Assembly: GCF_036417845.1 (NCBI RefSeq)
Contig: NC_089979.1
Location: forward strand, 4,455,424-4,519,423
Length of the DNA: 64,000 bases
DNA from: Apteryx mantelli
Lineage: Eukaryota > Chordata > Aves > Apterygiformes > Apterygidae
Direction of reading: 5' to 3'
Positions 35,419 to 48,649 of this stretch are shown here, piece by piece. Made by a program: the position numbers and the translations under genes. The stretch's first letter is position 1. Every line of letters starts with the position of its first letter. The notes beneath the pieces were generated by a model. It did no database searches and had not been told where the DNA came from. It was given only the letters and a program-made list of their open reading frames with translations.

Positions 35419-38110
35419 CCCACTTCTGATGGGACATGCTGCAGTAAGCCAGTGTAATGATGCTGGAATATTGTTAGGATTCATGGTACTATTGTCTTTG
35501 ACCTCTTTGTTTTTTAGGCTGAGGTTCAGAATGACAGTGGTGGAATTTATTCCTCAAGAACATTATTGTCTGTTTGGAAAGAAGAACTTCCAGTGTTGTT
35601 AGTACCAATACAAAAGAGAGTCTATTAATTACTGTTCCCAATAGGAATGTTTTCTTTGTATTTTAATACAGACATTTTGCTAGCAACAAATTCCTTACTG
35701 TGGTTTTCTTTTCCTGTTTGACATTGTAATGCGACACTCCTAGGATGACTTAGAAAGCAGTAAATCCCTTTGTTTTCTATGAAAGCTGTCAGGCCTTGGG
35801 CATGTGTTTAAGAGTAAAGAATAACAGAGATGTTTCCAGAGCTTTCCACTACAAAGATTTTAGATGCCAGCAGAGTGGGACAGAAAATACTCTAGCCTGC
35901 CTATTACCTGCAGCTATTCAGTTGTTTCCAAACTTTCTCAGGGAAGAGATGATAAAGTTAAGCAGTAATGTCTCCTCTCACTACTTCAACTATATGAAAA
36001 AATATATGTGGGTGTATGTTTTCCTGCATACTGTCTGGGCTTGGGGAGAGGTTAATGATATGTTCCACCTTCATTTGGATCACTAAATCCCCTAAATTGC
36101 AGACAAAAATATAAAAAAGCTGTGAAAATGAACGTGCTTTCCAGCAAACTCCGTTGTTCTGTACTTGCACTCTCCTCTTGAAAAGCATCCAAGATGAAAA
36201 GCAGAACCAGACTGTGATGCTAAACTACCCTTGCTTGAGTTCCCTTCCTGGCACAATGTGAAATTAGGGCTTGCCATCCTAATTCCCACTATCAATACAC
36301 CCTCTCAGTTGCTTAAATACTGATGCTTCAAAGGAAAGAAAAAGAATCCATCTGAAGCATCTAGGTCAAAACTCATCCCAGTATAAAATCCCTCAGATGA
36401 TTTAAGACTCATATTTAAAAGTTACATGAGGTTAAGGATGCTGGGCAAATTCTCTCCACAATGCTGGTTAAATATTTTAGTATACACTGTACCACGGATT
36501 AGGCTCTGACTTCTCAGCCAGGTTAGCCACTTCACATTTCTGCCACCATTTTCCACCAGCCCCTGACTTGGAGACAATCTGTTACACATCAAAGCTCTGC
36601 ACTTCCCTGCAGCCCGCCGAAGCTCATGCCCACCAACCCACAGCACACTTGCAGTCATTACCATGCCAGATAAGTCGTCTGTAGTGAAAACAGGCTTCCC
36701 AGCGCAAAGCTGTTAGCAGTACTGTCTTTTGCCAAAACTATCTCAGAGAAACAGGAGCAAAAGTGCAGACTAAGTACATAGCTTATTTCAGTTTCTTTAT
36801 TCCAATGAGCTAAAGTTTCACACCTCCTTTTCTTTTGCAGTGAACAATATTTTGCCTTATACAGCAATGCCTGAACATCTTTCTCAGTGCAGTTGCTCAT
36901 TTGAGGCCAGTATAAAACCTCTGTGATTTTTTGCTTAGATTTTTAGTCCCTAAATGGGCTCTTAGTTGAAGCTCGCTCTTTCTGCAGTATGACTTATCTT
37001 GTAATAGTCTGAATTGTGTATTATTCACCCCCCACCCACAAGGCCCAGCTGGGACTGGACAATTCTCTTTACTTGGTAATGTCTATTGCCTTATCTAGAG
37101 CTTCCAGTGGTCCCTCTTCACTTTCTTCCGGCTCCAAACCCGGAGCTGGTCCCTTGTCAAGGACACAGTCTCCGAAAAAAGGCAAGAGGCTAAAGCAGTC
37201 ACCAGCCAACCTATTTTTCAGTGACTTTTTACACTGTCTGCTTAGTCCGTGTTATTTACACATCCCCTTTTTCCTCAGGGTGCAGCAGTTGCTACATTTC
37301 TGTCCCTCTATTTAAAGTCAGCCATTTCTGCTCATATTAATGGGCATGATGTTGAAAATCAGTACCAAAAACTCAGCTGTCATCAGAAACAACTTTCCAA
37401 ATGGCACAGTTTTGGCGGACACCTGCCACTGGCCAGTTCCCACTGGTGCCAAAGCCTCCCTCAGTTCTCCTCCACATTTCTGGAAATTGGGGCTAGGTAT
37501 CTGGCCCTTACCCACTTTATCCGTCTGTTCACAGTATCTTCTTGCCTTTCAGTGATCACTGATGGGGATTGCAATAGTCCTATTCCTACCCTCATCTGCG
37601 CTTTCTCTGATGAGAACAGCACAACCAAAGCCCCACTGAAACAGCAGGAAAGTCTCCACAGGCAACCTGAGTAACTCCATATACCATTAAATACACGCAG
37701 AGACTGCTGGGCAGGGAGGCACCGCTCCAGGCAAGGCAGGCCCTGGCTTTGTTCCTTTCAGCACAATTTAGTTTCTCACGGTGTTTCTTTGCATGCCCAT
37801 TTCTGCTAACTCAGCTGCAAGGCTTGCACCTTCTGGCCTTCTGCTTGTAGTCCCTGCCATGAAACCAGAGAGAGCTCTGCACATCGACTTTTGCAGGACA
37901 GGCTTTTATGCGGGGCATTTAAAGATTTAAATGCCAAACTCCCAGTGATTTCAAATGAAATCAGGCACTTAACAGCCTTTGAGGATCTGGGTCATTAGCC
38001 AAAGACTGAAATAGTAATAGGGATAGATGGGCATTGCATATCTGACTATCACGGCCAAGTCTGCAGTAGACAGAATACAGCGTTCCCTAAAGAGCTTAAC
38101 AGCAATAAAG
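35419..38110 (+). other. Probable GPR20 3' UTR and downstream flank
   Basis: AT-rich non-coding sequence follows the stop codon. The first 2.2 kb contain no AATAAA or ATTAAA. Only weaker variants occur: AATACA at 35607 and 35665, AGTAAA at 35759 and 35812. The first canonical signals are ATTAAA at 37686 and AATAAA at 38104. The transcript therefore either ends early on a variant signal or carries a UTR of about 2.3-2.7 kb. An interspersed-repeat relic (about 37915-37995) lies in the distal part. Confidence 0.35.
37915..37995 (+). repeat. Sauropsid interspersed-repeat relic
   Basis: ACTCCCAGTGATTTCAAATG, then AGGCACTTAACAGCC and TTTGAGGATCTGGGTC, in the same order as the very common reptile repeat 'TAACTCCCATTGATTTCAATG...AGGCACCTAAATACC...TTTGAGGATCTGGGCC'. 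The family name is not certain to me. Confidence 0.5.
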
Positions 38111-41100
38111 AGCTCTGTAAAAAGCCCCGACCTTTCAAGGGAATTACAGCATTCATTCCTCTTTGATGTGCTGTGCTTCTCTTGTGCATCTAAAATGCTA
38201 TAAAGAGAATTAGAAATATACTCTTCCACCAGCTGCCCAGGGGCTAACAAAAAAGACCATGCAAAAATCTCACATGTATTTCTTGGGATCTCAGCCATTC
38301 CTGTGATAAGAGATCTCTAGCAACCACAAGCTTGGCTGCCAGAGTCACGAGACACTGATGTGTGTAATCTTTTGGCTACCTGATGCATGCCAGTGGATGG
38401 GAGTCCAGAAATATAGTTTAGCCTCTTTCTCTCGCTGCTGTGTGTCTCACCTGCGTTGCCTCCAGCACAGCCTGTGTTTCAAAGCAGCAAGGCATTTTGT
38501 GCCAGAACAGGGCCCCCTGATTCCACACATGGGGTTATCTGCCAGACTGGCTTCCTCTTGGGCTCCAAGCAAACTCTGCTCTCCCTCCCACCCCCAACTA
38601 CACTTTAGCCTTGTCAACTGCAGAACTTCAGGAAGTCCTGAGTGGCTTTTTAACAGCAATGCTCAAAGACAATTTCTTCCTTCTTGTTTGTCCTCTGGGT
38701 TCTGCTGCCCCTCAGATGTGTGCACATGAGTCTCATTATTCAACCTAATCAGCGTTAACAAGTACCATTAGCAGGTGTGGGCCTGATTTGCAGAAAGGCA
38801 GGGGAAGGTGGAATCACCTGTGTTAGGGCTATCAGCACAGGCCATGTGTGTTAGCATCACAGAAATAGTGGCCTGTCTCCCTGCCTATTCTGCACCTGCC
38901 TGCTGCCTCCTCCCGGCTGTAAGGGCAAGAGCAGGCCTGGGGAAGGATTTGGGAGGACAGGGCAGTGCTGCAGTAGGTCCAATCCCTATGGCTGCCCCCA
39001 GGGCAGGAGAAGATGAGGAAGGTGTTGCAAAGGGACCAAAGCCCCAGACAAAGCAGTAAGAGAGGAAGGAAAGGAGGGGGAGCCAACGGGTTAAACAAGT
39101 GAAGCTCAATGGAGGGGAGGGCTGGTGAGGACAAGGACGGTGAAGCTAACACAGGGGAAAGCAGCCAGGGAACACAAGGAGCTGATATCTAGCAAAGGAT
39201 GACACAGGAATACTAGGGAAGACTTGGCTTGCTTTTCCCCATCTGGGCACTTAGACCCAAAACAGGAGCTCTCGAGAGGATTACAGTGCTTGGATCATAG
39301 CTGGAAGACTCCCATTTTAGGAAGAAAAAGCAGAGCATTGTATCCCCTTCCCAAGGCGGGGCCCAGAAAAGGGACAAAAGTGATCTCCCCACAGCTGTGT
39401 GAGCTGTTGTGGTCTTGGGGTAGAGGATGGGAAGATCTCCCGTATGCTGGAAAGGAAGGAGAGGGCCTCTGTCCCCTCAGCTCTCAGGAGGGCTGTGCCA
39501 AGGGGGTGCAGGTGGGGGCCTGGTGTTATGTGCACATTCGTGGGTTTGTATTAGTATCCATTTTGTACGTTGACTAAGTAATGAGCAGGATCATCACAGG
39601 AAGCGATGAGTGGCTTTTAGGCTAGATGGTGCTACCTGAAATGTCACAGCACAGCACGTGTCCCATGCCCTGCACTGGCATCCCAGGCAAAGGCAGACTG
39701 GGAGACTGCAGCATGAACCCAAGCATGGGAAATGATCAGAGTTACGTTACTGAAGTATCTCAGTGCTTGGAGGTGGGTTCCGTTTTGCTATTGGGGTCAG
39801 ATGTGGATACAGGGGGGAACATCCCCTGCAATATTCACCCATCTCCCATCTCTCTGATCCCTTCTTTCCCCCATGCAATTCCCTCTCCACATGTCCCCAG
39901 TCCTCTCCATCCCCATTCCTTCCTTCCCTTTGCTGTAAGACCCTGTCCCTGTACATTCCCAGGTCTCCAGCCCTCTTCTAAGAGAAGTCCCCAGTCCTGC
40001 AGTCCTGTTTTCTGTCCACCACAGGGGGTGTGGGACAGTAGCCATTGGTCAGCTGTTTTCTCAGTTGTGCAGACTGCTGTCTTCCTCTGCTGGCTGTCCA
40101 TATAATCATCTACACAAGTCCCATATCAATCTGAGAATCAGCGATTAGACCAGCTGAGTCCTTATGGCACGCAATGCCATAGGCAAAGAACTGGCTTTGC
40201 AGGACACATGCAACCTGCAGGCTGTGAGCTGCTCAGGCCTGGTTCACTCCCTCCCATGCACCCAGCAGACACTGTAAAAAATGACCAAAACTTCCCTGGC
40301 AGGGACATGAGATTCCCTAAATCTTTTTTATAATCCACCAGCGCTGGCAGAATATCAAGGTCTTTAATTCATGAAACTATCCTTCTTCAGGATACATGCT
40401 TGACTGTAGCATCCCAGCTTAGATTAACTTAGGTATGGTTTGATTTTTATCCCAAGTGATGTGGCCTTTCCTTCAGGGCTGCATGTAGAGCCCACAGCCC
40501 AGCACGGGTCTGAGGTTCTCCTCTCCAGCTGCCCATGCTTCCAAGAGAGAGCCCCTCAGATGAAATAAAGCCAAGGTTACATGTAGGATAAAATCCTTGT
40601 TCACCTTACTGCAATCTCAACAAAAACTCACAGAGAGGAGTTCCTGCCATCCCATCCAGAAGGTAAGTAGCCCTCTCCCAGCTCCATTCCCTCTTTTGCA
40701 TTTGCCTTAATAAACCCAAATAGTCATACTGGGAAGGGCAGAGTGCTGTCCATCACCTGTCAACAACAGGCCACAGAACTGCAATGATAAATATTTGCCA
40801 TTGATGTTTAGATTAAGCTCCATTAATAGTGAGAAATTAAACAACTGGCAGCCTTTGCTGTTCTGCTCTCTTCACTGTCTTGACAATATAAGGCCATATT
40901 GGCAACAGCCCAGCAAAAAAATGGAACATATTTAAGACCTCAAGGAGAGATGAAACAAAGGGATAATATGGAGAAGCATTTTCCACATCATTCTTGATGC
41001 TATGTCCCTTTGACTCAGTTTGAGCTTGACAAAGAAATCCCTTTACCTGCCTCCTTCCAGGCCCATCACCCGCTCAGTCCAATTCTCTCAGATAACACAT

Positions 41101-44100
41101 CTGACCTGCAGCTGCTGTAAAAGGGCTGAATGGGACGTGAAAAGCTGGTTTTCCTTGAGCTCTCTGCTCTTGACTACAAGCTAAGACTGAATGGATGTCC
41201 TACAGTGTGCAGGCCTCTCGTAAGGAGGCAAAGGGGTCATTTCAGGAGAGCTTTCTGGAGAGCCGATCTAAAGCAGTCCATTGAAAGTGAGGCAGAGGTC
41301 AGAACAGGCTGCAGTGCCATGCCTTGGTGGGCACAAGTAATCCAGAGTTTGGTTCTCTTATCAGCAACGGAGGGACGTATATTGGAGTGCTGACTGACTC
41401 AGACAGCTGTGTAGAGATGCACAATGCTCCAAGAAAGTCTAGATCTGCCAGAATAGGCCTTACTTTGTCAAAAAGTCAATCAACAGCTCTGATTCAAACA
41501 CATCTCTTTCTCCAACCATGTCACCTTCACTCCTTTCAATAGGAACAAGCAAACAGAAGCATCAGCCTGAGTTTCCAGTCCCAGATTAGGTATAGCTGAG
41601 GGCTGGCTCTTCTGCACCTCTGCCTCGCTCCAGGTTCCCGGGTCCTGAAGGCCTTTCCCCTCTCCCTTGCCACAGACTCCTCAGTCCCTCTGTGTCCCCT
41701 TAGCAGACATGCATGGGACCTTCTTGACATTACCTTAAAGCAAGGCTCATGCACCTGGCATCAAAACGACACCCCCAGATTATACTCAGAGTAGCCTTAT
41801 TTCCACCTCCTCCAAAAGCAGGTATCTAAAATAGGCCTAGAAATGCCTGTTTGTTTCTACAAAGAGAGCTAAAGGGGGAGATTCCTGCAGGTGGGTGAAA
41901 GGAACTTGCACAGGCAAAGTCCATGTCAGAGTAGAGAACGGCAGCAGTGCCCTGGGCCTGAGCCCAGCTGTTAGCTCATCCTTCCTTTGATCCTGCAGAC
42001 ACAGCATCTCTCCAAAAAGAGAAGGACCCTTATAAATTAATTTGTGAGGCTCATTAGACAGGCGCCTAGACCAAAGCAGTATATCCAGTCCCTTCAAGTT
42101 TTTGAAGCTCAGAGACTACCCTGAATCCAGACCTCTCAGGGCAGGCCTCTCTTGATTGATATTATTTAGAGTTGGAAATGCCATCCTGCCAGCATGGCTT
42201 GGAAAATACTGCAGTGCACAAGACGCCAATTCAAACAGATTTCTCTCCACAGCTGCCCATTTGCAGCGCATGTGGTGGGAATCTGTTGATAGGTTCTTGA
42301 CAGAAGTTATGGCTTGTTTATCTGGTAGCTTTACTTTGTGCCTCCTACCCAACCCGGAAACCCTTCCTCTTGTAACCTCTTGGCCTGCTATTATATACAG
42401 ACTAGTCTACATGATAATTTTGGTAACCATGCTTCATCTTCTGACAAACACTGCATAAAGCAAACAAATTGGTATTGTCATAATTAAAGCAAACTATTGG
42501 ATGGTTTATCTATACAATCCTAACAGTTCTGCTACTGCTTATGCTTTACCTGGCCTGCAGAGTTTTCAGCAAGCTGCTGTAGCATATTAACCCATAAAAC
42601 ATCAAAACCAGGCACAATAGCCCTGCTGCATCCCAAGGCTGGCAGGACTTGGAAGCCTGCAGAACTTCTTTCTCATGTTACTGCATGCGTAACAGAGACA
42701 AAATAACCTCACCCAGTCATCCCAGCAACAGCCTGTTTAAACTGGAGCCCCTTTTTCAGAAAAGCCTCCAGTTTTGCCTAGAGAAGTCACTACAATGTCT
42801 CTTTGAGGTTTAGAAAAGATAAAGTGCTTTCTTTGCCTTTGCAGTGTCATGTTCCAAGCCACAGATATTTGCTCTGTCTTTGTCTAACAGATTACTACAC
42901 ACCCCAATGCCAGATTTTTTTCTCCCAGCAAAGGTATTTGTAAACCACACTCAACCCCTGCACTCTGAAAAATTAAATGACTCCGTCTCTTCCTGTGAGG
43001 CAGGTTTCCATGCTCAGGCTTTCTAGTGGCTATTCTCCGAGCCCTCTTCAGCCGTTTCAGCTTTCTTTTCCGGGTAGGGACATCAGAGAAAGGCACTGCC
43101 CTCTCTCAAGCAGGACTCAGAGGCAATACTGCTTCCCTTCTCCAGGTTTCGCCATTAGTGTCCCCAGCGTTCACCTCCCTGCTCAATGTACCAGGAGCCC
43201 TCAGTCAGCTCTGGGCAGATTATCACCCACATCCCTCCTTTCTGGGTACCTCTGTGGCTACACACCAAGGTCTCCTCCCACCCTGCAGGTGACACTTTGC
43301 TGTATAAAAAAGCATGTTTATGCCCTGCCATTCTAGCCCTTATCTGCTGGAGGCGGAAGCTGGTCCCTGCCTATCTACATCGCAGGAGCAGGGGGATGTT
43401 ATTCCATCAGTCGATTTAATTGAGGTTAAACCCCTTCTTTACACTGGGGAAGATAGGGAGGTGATGCAGAAGGACTGAGCGACACAACTGACCCTCAAGG
43501 GTCCTTGGGGGAGCATGGTGCCTCTCTACCCCACCGCCAAGAGCTCCATGTCTGCCAGCACCGATGTGTATCCCTGACATCTGCAGTTCCCTTTCAGCCC
43601 CTGTGCTGTCTGGCCGGTCCTGCTTTGCAAGGCCCACATGCTCTGCAGCATTTGGCAGCCATGCATGTAGGTCTTCTAAGCCCATGAGGACTGCGGGGGG
43701 CTGTTCATTGCACACCATCTCTCCAGCTGCTGTGGTGAAATCCAGCAGCAGCTGCTGCCAGGATAGAGGATGGAGACGTGCTATTTGCAACTCTGTGTTT
43801 ACGATCAATAGAGCAGCTGTTTGTCCTGCAAGCTCCTGAGGGCAAGAAAAATCAATCGGTTCTGCCAAAGAGTATCCTGGAGGGCCATTTGTCAGCAATG
43901 CTGAACCATGAGGGAGCAGGAGGAGAGCCTGAAGGGTGAGTGGGGCAGGACACCTGCACAGAGGTGTAGGTGCACAGGGTCACGTGGGTGGCAACACAGA
44001 GCATGTTTGCTGTTACAATCATGTGTTGGAAAAACAGGGCACGGAGCCCAGCAGAGACAGCTCTGGGCAGGGAACTCATCTCATCTGTGTCAGGGAGCAG

Positions 44101-44155
44101 GAGCCTGCGGGCTGTTAAACACACCAGCCTCCTGAGGCAAATTCCTGCTACGTGA
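38111..44155. other. Non-coding, GPR20 downstream flank
   Basis: No coding exon recognised. A textbook splice donor, CAGAAG|GTAAGTAG, stands alone at 40662/40663. A C/T-rich stretch runs about 39830-40010. The 160-codon minus-strand frame at 43416-43898 resembles nothing I know. Confidence 0.4.
39830..40010 (+). repeat. Pyrimidine-rich low-complexity stretch
   Basis: About 180 bp strongly biased to C and T on the + strand, with CCCATCTC and CCCAGTCCT-like words recurring irregularly. No fixed repeat period. Confidence 0.5.
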
Positions 44156-45121
44156 TACAAATCAGACATCACTCACGTCCTGATCCAGCACCCACTGACA
44201 GCCGGGGAGGATTTCAGTGGAGGGTTTTGGGTCTGTCCTGGGCTATTCCTGGAAGTCCTCCCTGCCTCCAGCTTCAGTGATGGCACCCTCGCGAGACAAA
44301 GCCCTCCTGGGTCCCCTGTCCTGGGGCCTTCAGTGAGCCCAACACCAGCTGAACATCCAAGGCCACAGACCCTCAGAAGCAGTGAAAACAAATGCACCAT
44401 AAACCCAAAAGGAACAGTGTGTTCACGTGTGTGTTCAAGCGTGGAAAGAAATGCCTTAGCATGGCTGGGGAGAAGACTCAGAGAACCATGCTGTGAGGGT
44501 GCAAACCCCAAAGAGACAGGGAGACTAGGAGACCATGGGTATGGCAGGGAGGTGTGGGGTGAAAGCCAGAGAGAAACCGAGGCACAGTCTCAACATGCGG
44601 TCCCTAGGGCAGGATGTCATGCGTTTATCTACACTGCATCGGAGGGTCACCCAAAGGCTACTGCAAGCCAGAGCCGAAGTACGGTGTTAGCTAGTGTGGG
44701 ACACCATAACGTGCTGTGGCGGTTGCACAGAGGCTTCATGAGAGTACCCATGAGGATGGAAAGCAGCCAGAGCCAGGAGCATGCTGAAGGGAGGTGGAAA
44801 TGCGGGGTATTCCTCTGGGACATGAAAGAAGTAGAAATTTTCAGGCACATGGGGTCCCTCAGGGCACCTTCCAACCACAGCATGACCCACCATTGCCACT
44901 GCCATGTCCAGGATGACTTGTCTTTATTGGGGACACCAAAGTTGGAAATACACTCTCACAGTGGGCATCCATGCTGCCAAGCAAGGCACCAGCTAAATGA
45001 GGTAACAGCCTCTCTGTTTTGCTTCTCATCCAGGTCTTTTCAATACAGCCCTAAGGGTCCAAGAGCTGATCTCTCCGTGAGGAAGGCCACACGCCTCTCC
45101 AGATGGGCCAGTGTGTGCTGA
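44156..45121 (+). other. Long stop-free run of unknown meaning
   Basis: Between TGA at 44153-44155 and TGA at 45119-45121 one + frame stays open for 321 sense codons. The first ATG is at 44738, leaving only 127 codons from it; a GTG at 44333 would give 262. The product shows no membrane segment, signal peptide or domain I recognise, and has His/Cys-rich patches. It may be an exon read from an upstream splice, a decayed element or chance. I do not call it a gene. Confidence 0.2.
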
Positions 45122-47485
45122 GGACACCAGCAGCAAGAAGCAGTCACAGTCGCAGTCATCTCTCACTCATTTCAACAATTTCCTTGCAACTTCACTGCTC
45201 ACATTGGCTCTGCTCTGTTACGTGCCCTGGGGAATCGAAAAGGGCATAGAAACCAATCTGGAGCAGGGAGCACAGATTTTAAACAGTGTAAAAATTGTTT
45301 GAACAGTCTATAGAAAAGCAAAAATCAAAGAGGCCAAGCCACTGGGTTTGGAGGCCACCCCAGAAGGGTAGAGCAGTAATTGTGCAACAGGGGTTATTCC
45401 AGGACCTTGTATAATCTCACCAAGGAAGAAGAGACCGGGGTGGAGAGCCCATCTGGGGCACTGTTACATGGATGGGGAATGGGGTGATGTGCCAGGAAGA
45501 GGGGATGGCACACAGGCTATCTCCAGGTTTACGAAGGTGTAACTGAGCCCAGATCCAGTCCTTCCTCCAGATTTTTCACAGTGCAATGGAAGAGCTGAAA
45601 TCCCGTCTTCTGCCCCAATGCAGTCACCTCCCAGTAGTGCCAAGGGGTGGGAAAACAGCTTGAATTCTCTCTTCACACAGCCAGGTTTTGCTTCCAACCT
45701 CACTCCGTCTGCAAGAAGCAAGGAATGAGGCTGGAAAGAAGTGACACAAGCAGGATCAGTGTCTATAAAGCAGCTGAATGTTTCTGGGGTTGTTCTGCCC
45801 ATGCTTGGCTTGGAGCAGGGCAGAAAAAGCTCACTTCTGCCTGCAGTCTCCTGCGAAGGCTGGAGAAATGCTCAGGTACTGAGAGAAGGGAGCCAACACA
45901 TCAGCCTCAAGACAGCTGTGCAGAAAAAGCAAGGGAAGTCCACTCTCTTTTCTGGTTTTGTGCAGGATCAGGCCCAGATCTGGAGAAGAAACCAAGCCAT
46001 GTCACCCAGACCTGAAAGAGATTTGTGCATCTAGCCAGGAAAACGAAGGAGGACTCCTAGCATGTAGCTGGATCGCCCACACTGCCCGAGGTCAACAAGC
46101 ACGGGGCTACCCCCAGTGAAGACGTGTATGCTGGCATTCAGCAGCATGCCTTGGGGCTGCACAAATGCTTGTGCTTGTGGTAAAACCACAGTCCCTTTTG
46201 CCGGGCACCATCTCCTCCCTCCACACTCTGCACGGGGGGTCTGCGGCATTTCCCCACCACCACAGTCAGCAAAAAATCTTCACAGCTTAAATACACTTTA
46301 ATAGCTCTCCAGGGAAGCCTCTTTGCCCAGCTAGTGGTGTGTAAAATCACAGGAAACAGCCTGCCTGAGGCCCTTCCAGCAACCGGAGAGAAGATAAAGC
46401 TGCTGGGAAGCAGGAGTAAATAACCTATTGGCTCTTTTTACACTTGGGCCTTTTCCTAGGAAGTGGTTCATCCCTTTTGCCTGCAGCAGGAACAGAGGAT
46501 GCACAGCAGCAAGCAGGATCTGGCCATTGGCGTTACAACAGAACAGGCCTCCCATGTGCCTCGGACCTCCTGTCTTTGCAGGCTTTCACAGCTCTTCCCA
46601 TTTGGGACGTATATAGTTAATTTTTCCTCAGCAATTTGTCAGTCCTGATCCCTCTCTTCTCCAAAGATCAGTCCTGCCAGCAGAGTTATGGAAGTGAGGA
46701 ATCAGCTTCAGATAAATACATATAAAAATACATGTATCTGTCCAGCCAATGTGGAGATGGGGAAGGGGCCATGGCAGGCACATGGTGTGATGCAGGGGCT
46801 GAGCTGGACAAGCAGGTCATGGCTAAGTGCTTGATCTCATCGCTGAGCTTCTTCATTCCCAGTCCTCCCAGCCTGTCGGATTTCCTATGTGCTTTGCTCT
46901 GCCTCTACACCTGTGTTGCAGCCATTCTCCCACCTCCTCTCTTCCAGCCCTAGTCTCACAAGTGAACAGCCTGGATATTGCCTTCAAGGCCAGACCCTGA
47001 TACCTTTCCTATTGCTGAATGGCACCTTCATTCACTAAGGTGGCACTGAAGTTGCTTAGGGATTAAAGGGTTGTCAGGGCAAATCAGGCTCTGGGTCTAA
47101 ACTGTGTAAAATGTGATCAAACTGCAGCAGTTCCCCTTCACACTGGGTTTTGCTCAGACCAGTGGCAGGGAGTTGACCTTCCTGCCTGGACTCACATCAC
47201 ACCAATACACCCAGTAGTGAACTGGAATCTGCCCGGGAGATCAGCCCTCCACGCACAGAGGTGGGATACAAAGGGGGACTCCTCTGACAATCCCAAGGCT
47301 GCTCCGTACCGACGAGTTTGGTGTCACACCGCCTGCCATCAACCCCTGTATGGAGCAACTGTCTGGGAATCCCTGGCCCTGGCCTCCTTCCTGCAGCAGC
47401 ATCCAACATGCCAGCAGTCACAGGGGGACCATCACGGGACCAGTCCCCCTCAGCATTCCCTTCCCAGACTTTCTGGAGCAGCTCA

Positions 47486-47550
47486 GAGCAGACCCATGCC
47501 AATTTTCCTAAGGTTAAGTAATTTTCCCAAGGCTACCTAGGCCTCACTAC
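47486..47550 (-). mobile_element. MIR-like SINE fragment
   Basis: AAGGTTAAGTAATTTTCCCAAGGCTACC matches the reverse strand of the MIR core 'AGGTTAAGTGACTTGCCCAAGGTCAC'. Confidence 0.42.
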
Positions 47551-48150
47551 TTGTTCCAGGTGGCTGGTATCCTTGTTTTGCAGAAATTTTTCCATTTTCC
47601 CGCGTCTCTTCCCTTCCCACGGGAACAGGATGCCCGGACGATGAGACGCTCTGTGGTATTCTTTGCTCACATGAGCAGTAGTGGTTACATATACTGTTTA
47701 GGGAAGCTTTATAAACACAGATAGCAGGTTTTGGTTGTGGGAGGGATATTTCAATTAAACACTTACAGATAACAAAATGCCAAGCTTCTTAAAAAGCAGC
47801 AGTAAATCACCAGATTTAAACCAGGTCAAGGAATCGTAATTTGTTCCTTGGAAATTTATTTTGGTTCTGTAAAACAGCAGAGGGTGGAGTGAGGGAGATT
47901 TGCTGAATTTCCTCAAGAGATTTCACTGATCCAGCATCACTCTGCATTGCACCACTGCCGGGCAGGGAGGATCTGCTTGCACTGTCTCTTTCTACAGTCA
48001 GACACTCTGCAGAGCAGAGAGATTTAAGCAAACAAACAGCACTGCTTTACAGCAGAGCTTTAGAGAGAAAGGCAGTACCTCCAAGGTTCCCAGACCATGG
48101 CAATGGCTTAGGAGGTCTGAAGCAGACAGCGAAGTAGTGACCAAACCAAC

Positions 48151-48166
48151 CACTGCCCTCTGCTGA
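48151..48166 (-). promoter_or_regulatory. CTCF-like core motif, reverse
   Basis: On the minus strand TCAGCAGAGGGCAGTG differs at one position from the CTCF consensus CCASYAGRKGGCRSY. It lies about 0.9 kb left of the CpG island and faces left, toward GPR20. Confidence 0.42.
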
Positions 48167-48649
48167 ACAGAGTCTGAAATCCCCCAAAGAGCTCCCAGGG
48201 GTCCAGCTAGCCAGAAAATTACAACTAAAATCCTATTTTGCTGGGAGGAAGGGGAAGCCTGAACTCCTCCTCATCTTAAATTTGGAGTCTCTTCTTCAGG
48301 TCCCAGGCCCTGCAGCTGCTAAGGTCCTGTATTTTGTGACTTCCAAGTCACATTCCTGCTACAGAGTCTCTACAGTACATATATGGGCTTGTTTCTACAT
48401 AAGACTACACAAGTGCTATTTTCTGCTAACAATAAAGCACATTTTGTATTTGCATCCATCCACTAGCTGTCTCGGTTAAGAATTTTGGCTAATGTATATG
48501 AAAAGCAAAAAAGTTTCTGATGAGAATTGTCACAAGAGCACATCCAAATAGGCAAACTGTCCACCTGCTGTGGAAGAGACCCAAGCCAAGGAAGAGATGA
48601 ATGTATTACATTTGAAGGGAGTCACCCACCGAAGCTGATTTCTAAGGGA

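Larger units (their letters stand above)
45122..48649. other. Non-coding
   Basis: No exon recognised. Contains a MIR-like fragment (about 47486-47550) and CTCF-like motifs at 47875-47887 (weak) and 48151-48166. Confidence 0.4.

Noticed and set aside
40894..40902. CCATATTGG as an SRF CArG box
   Set aside because: Only five A/T bases lie between CC and GG; the consensus needs six.
43416..43898. 160-codon minus-strand frame
   Set aside because: Looks protein-like in places, but matches no family I know and is overlapped by open frames on the other strand.
47875..47887. CAGCAGAGGGTGG as a further CTCF site
   Set aside because: T replaces the strongly conserved C of the GGGC core, so it is much weaker than the sites reported.
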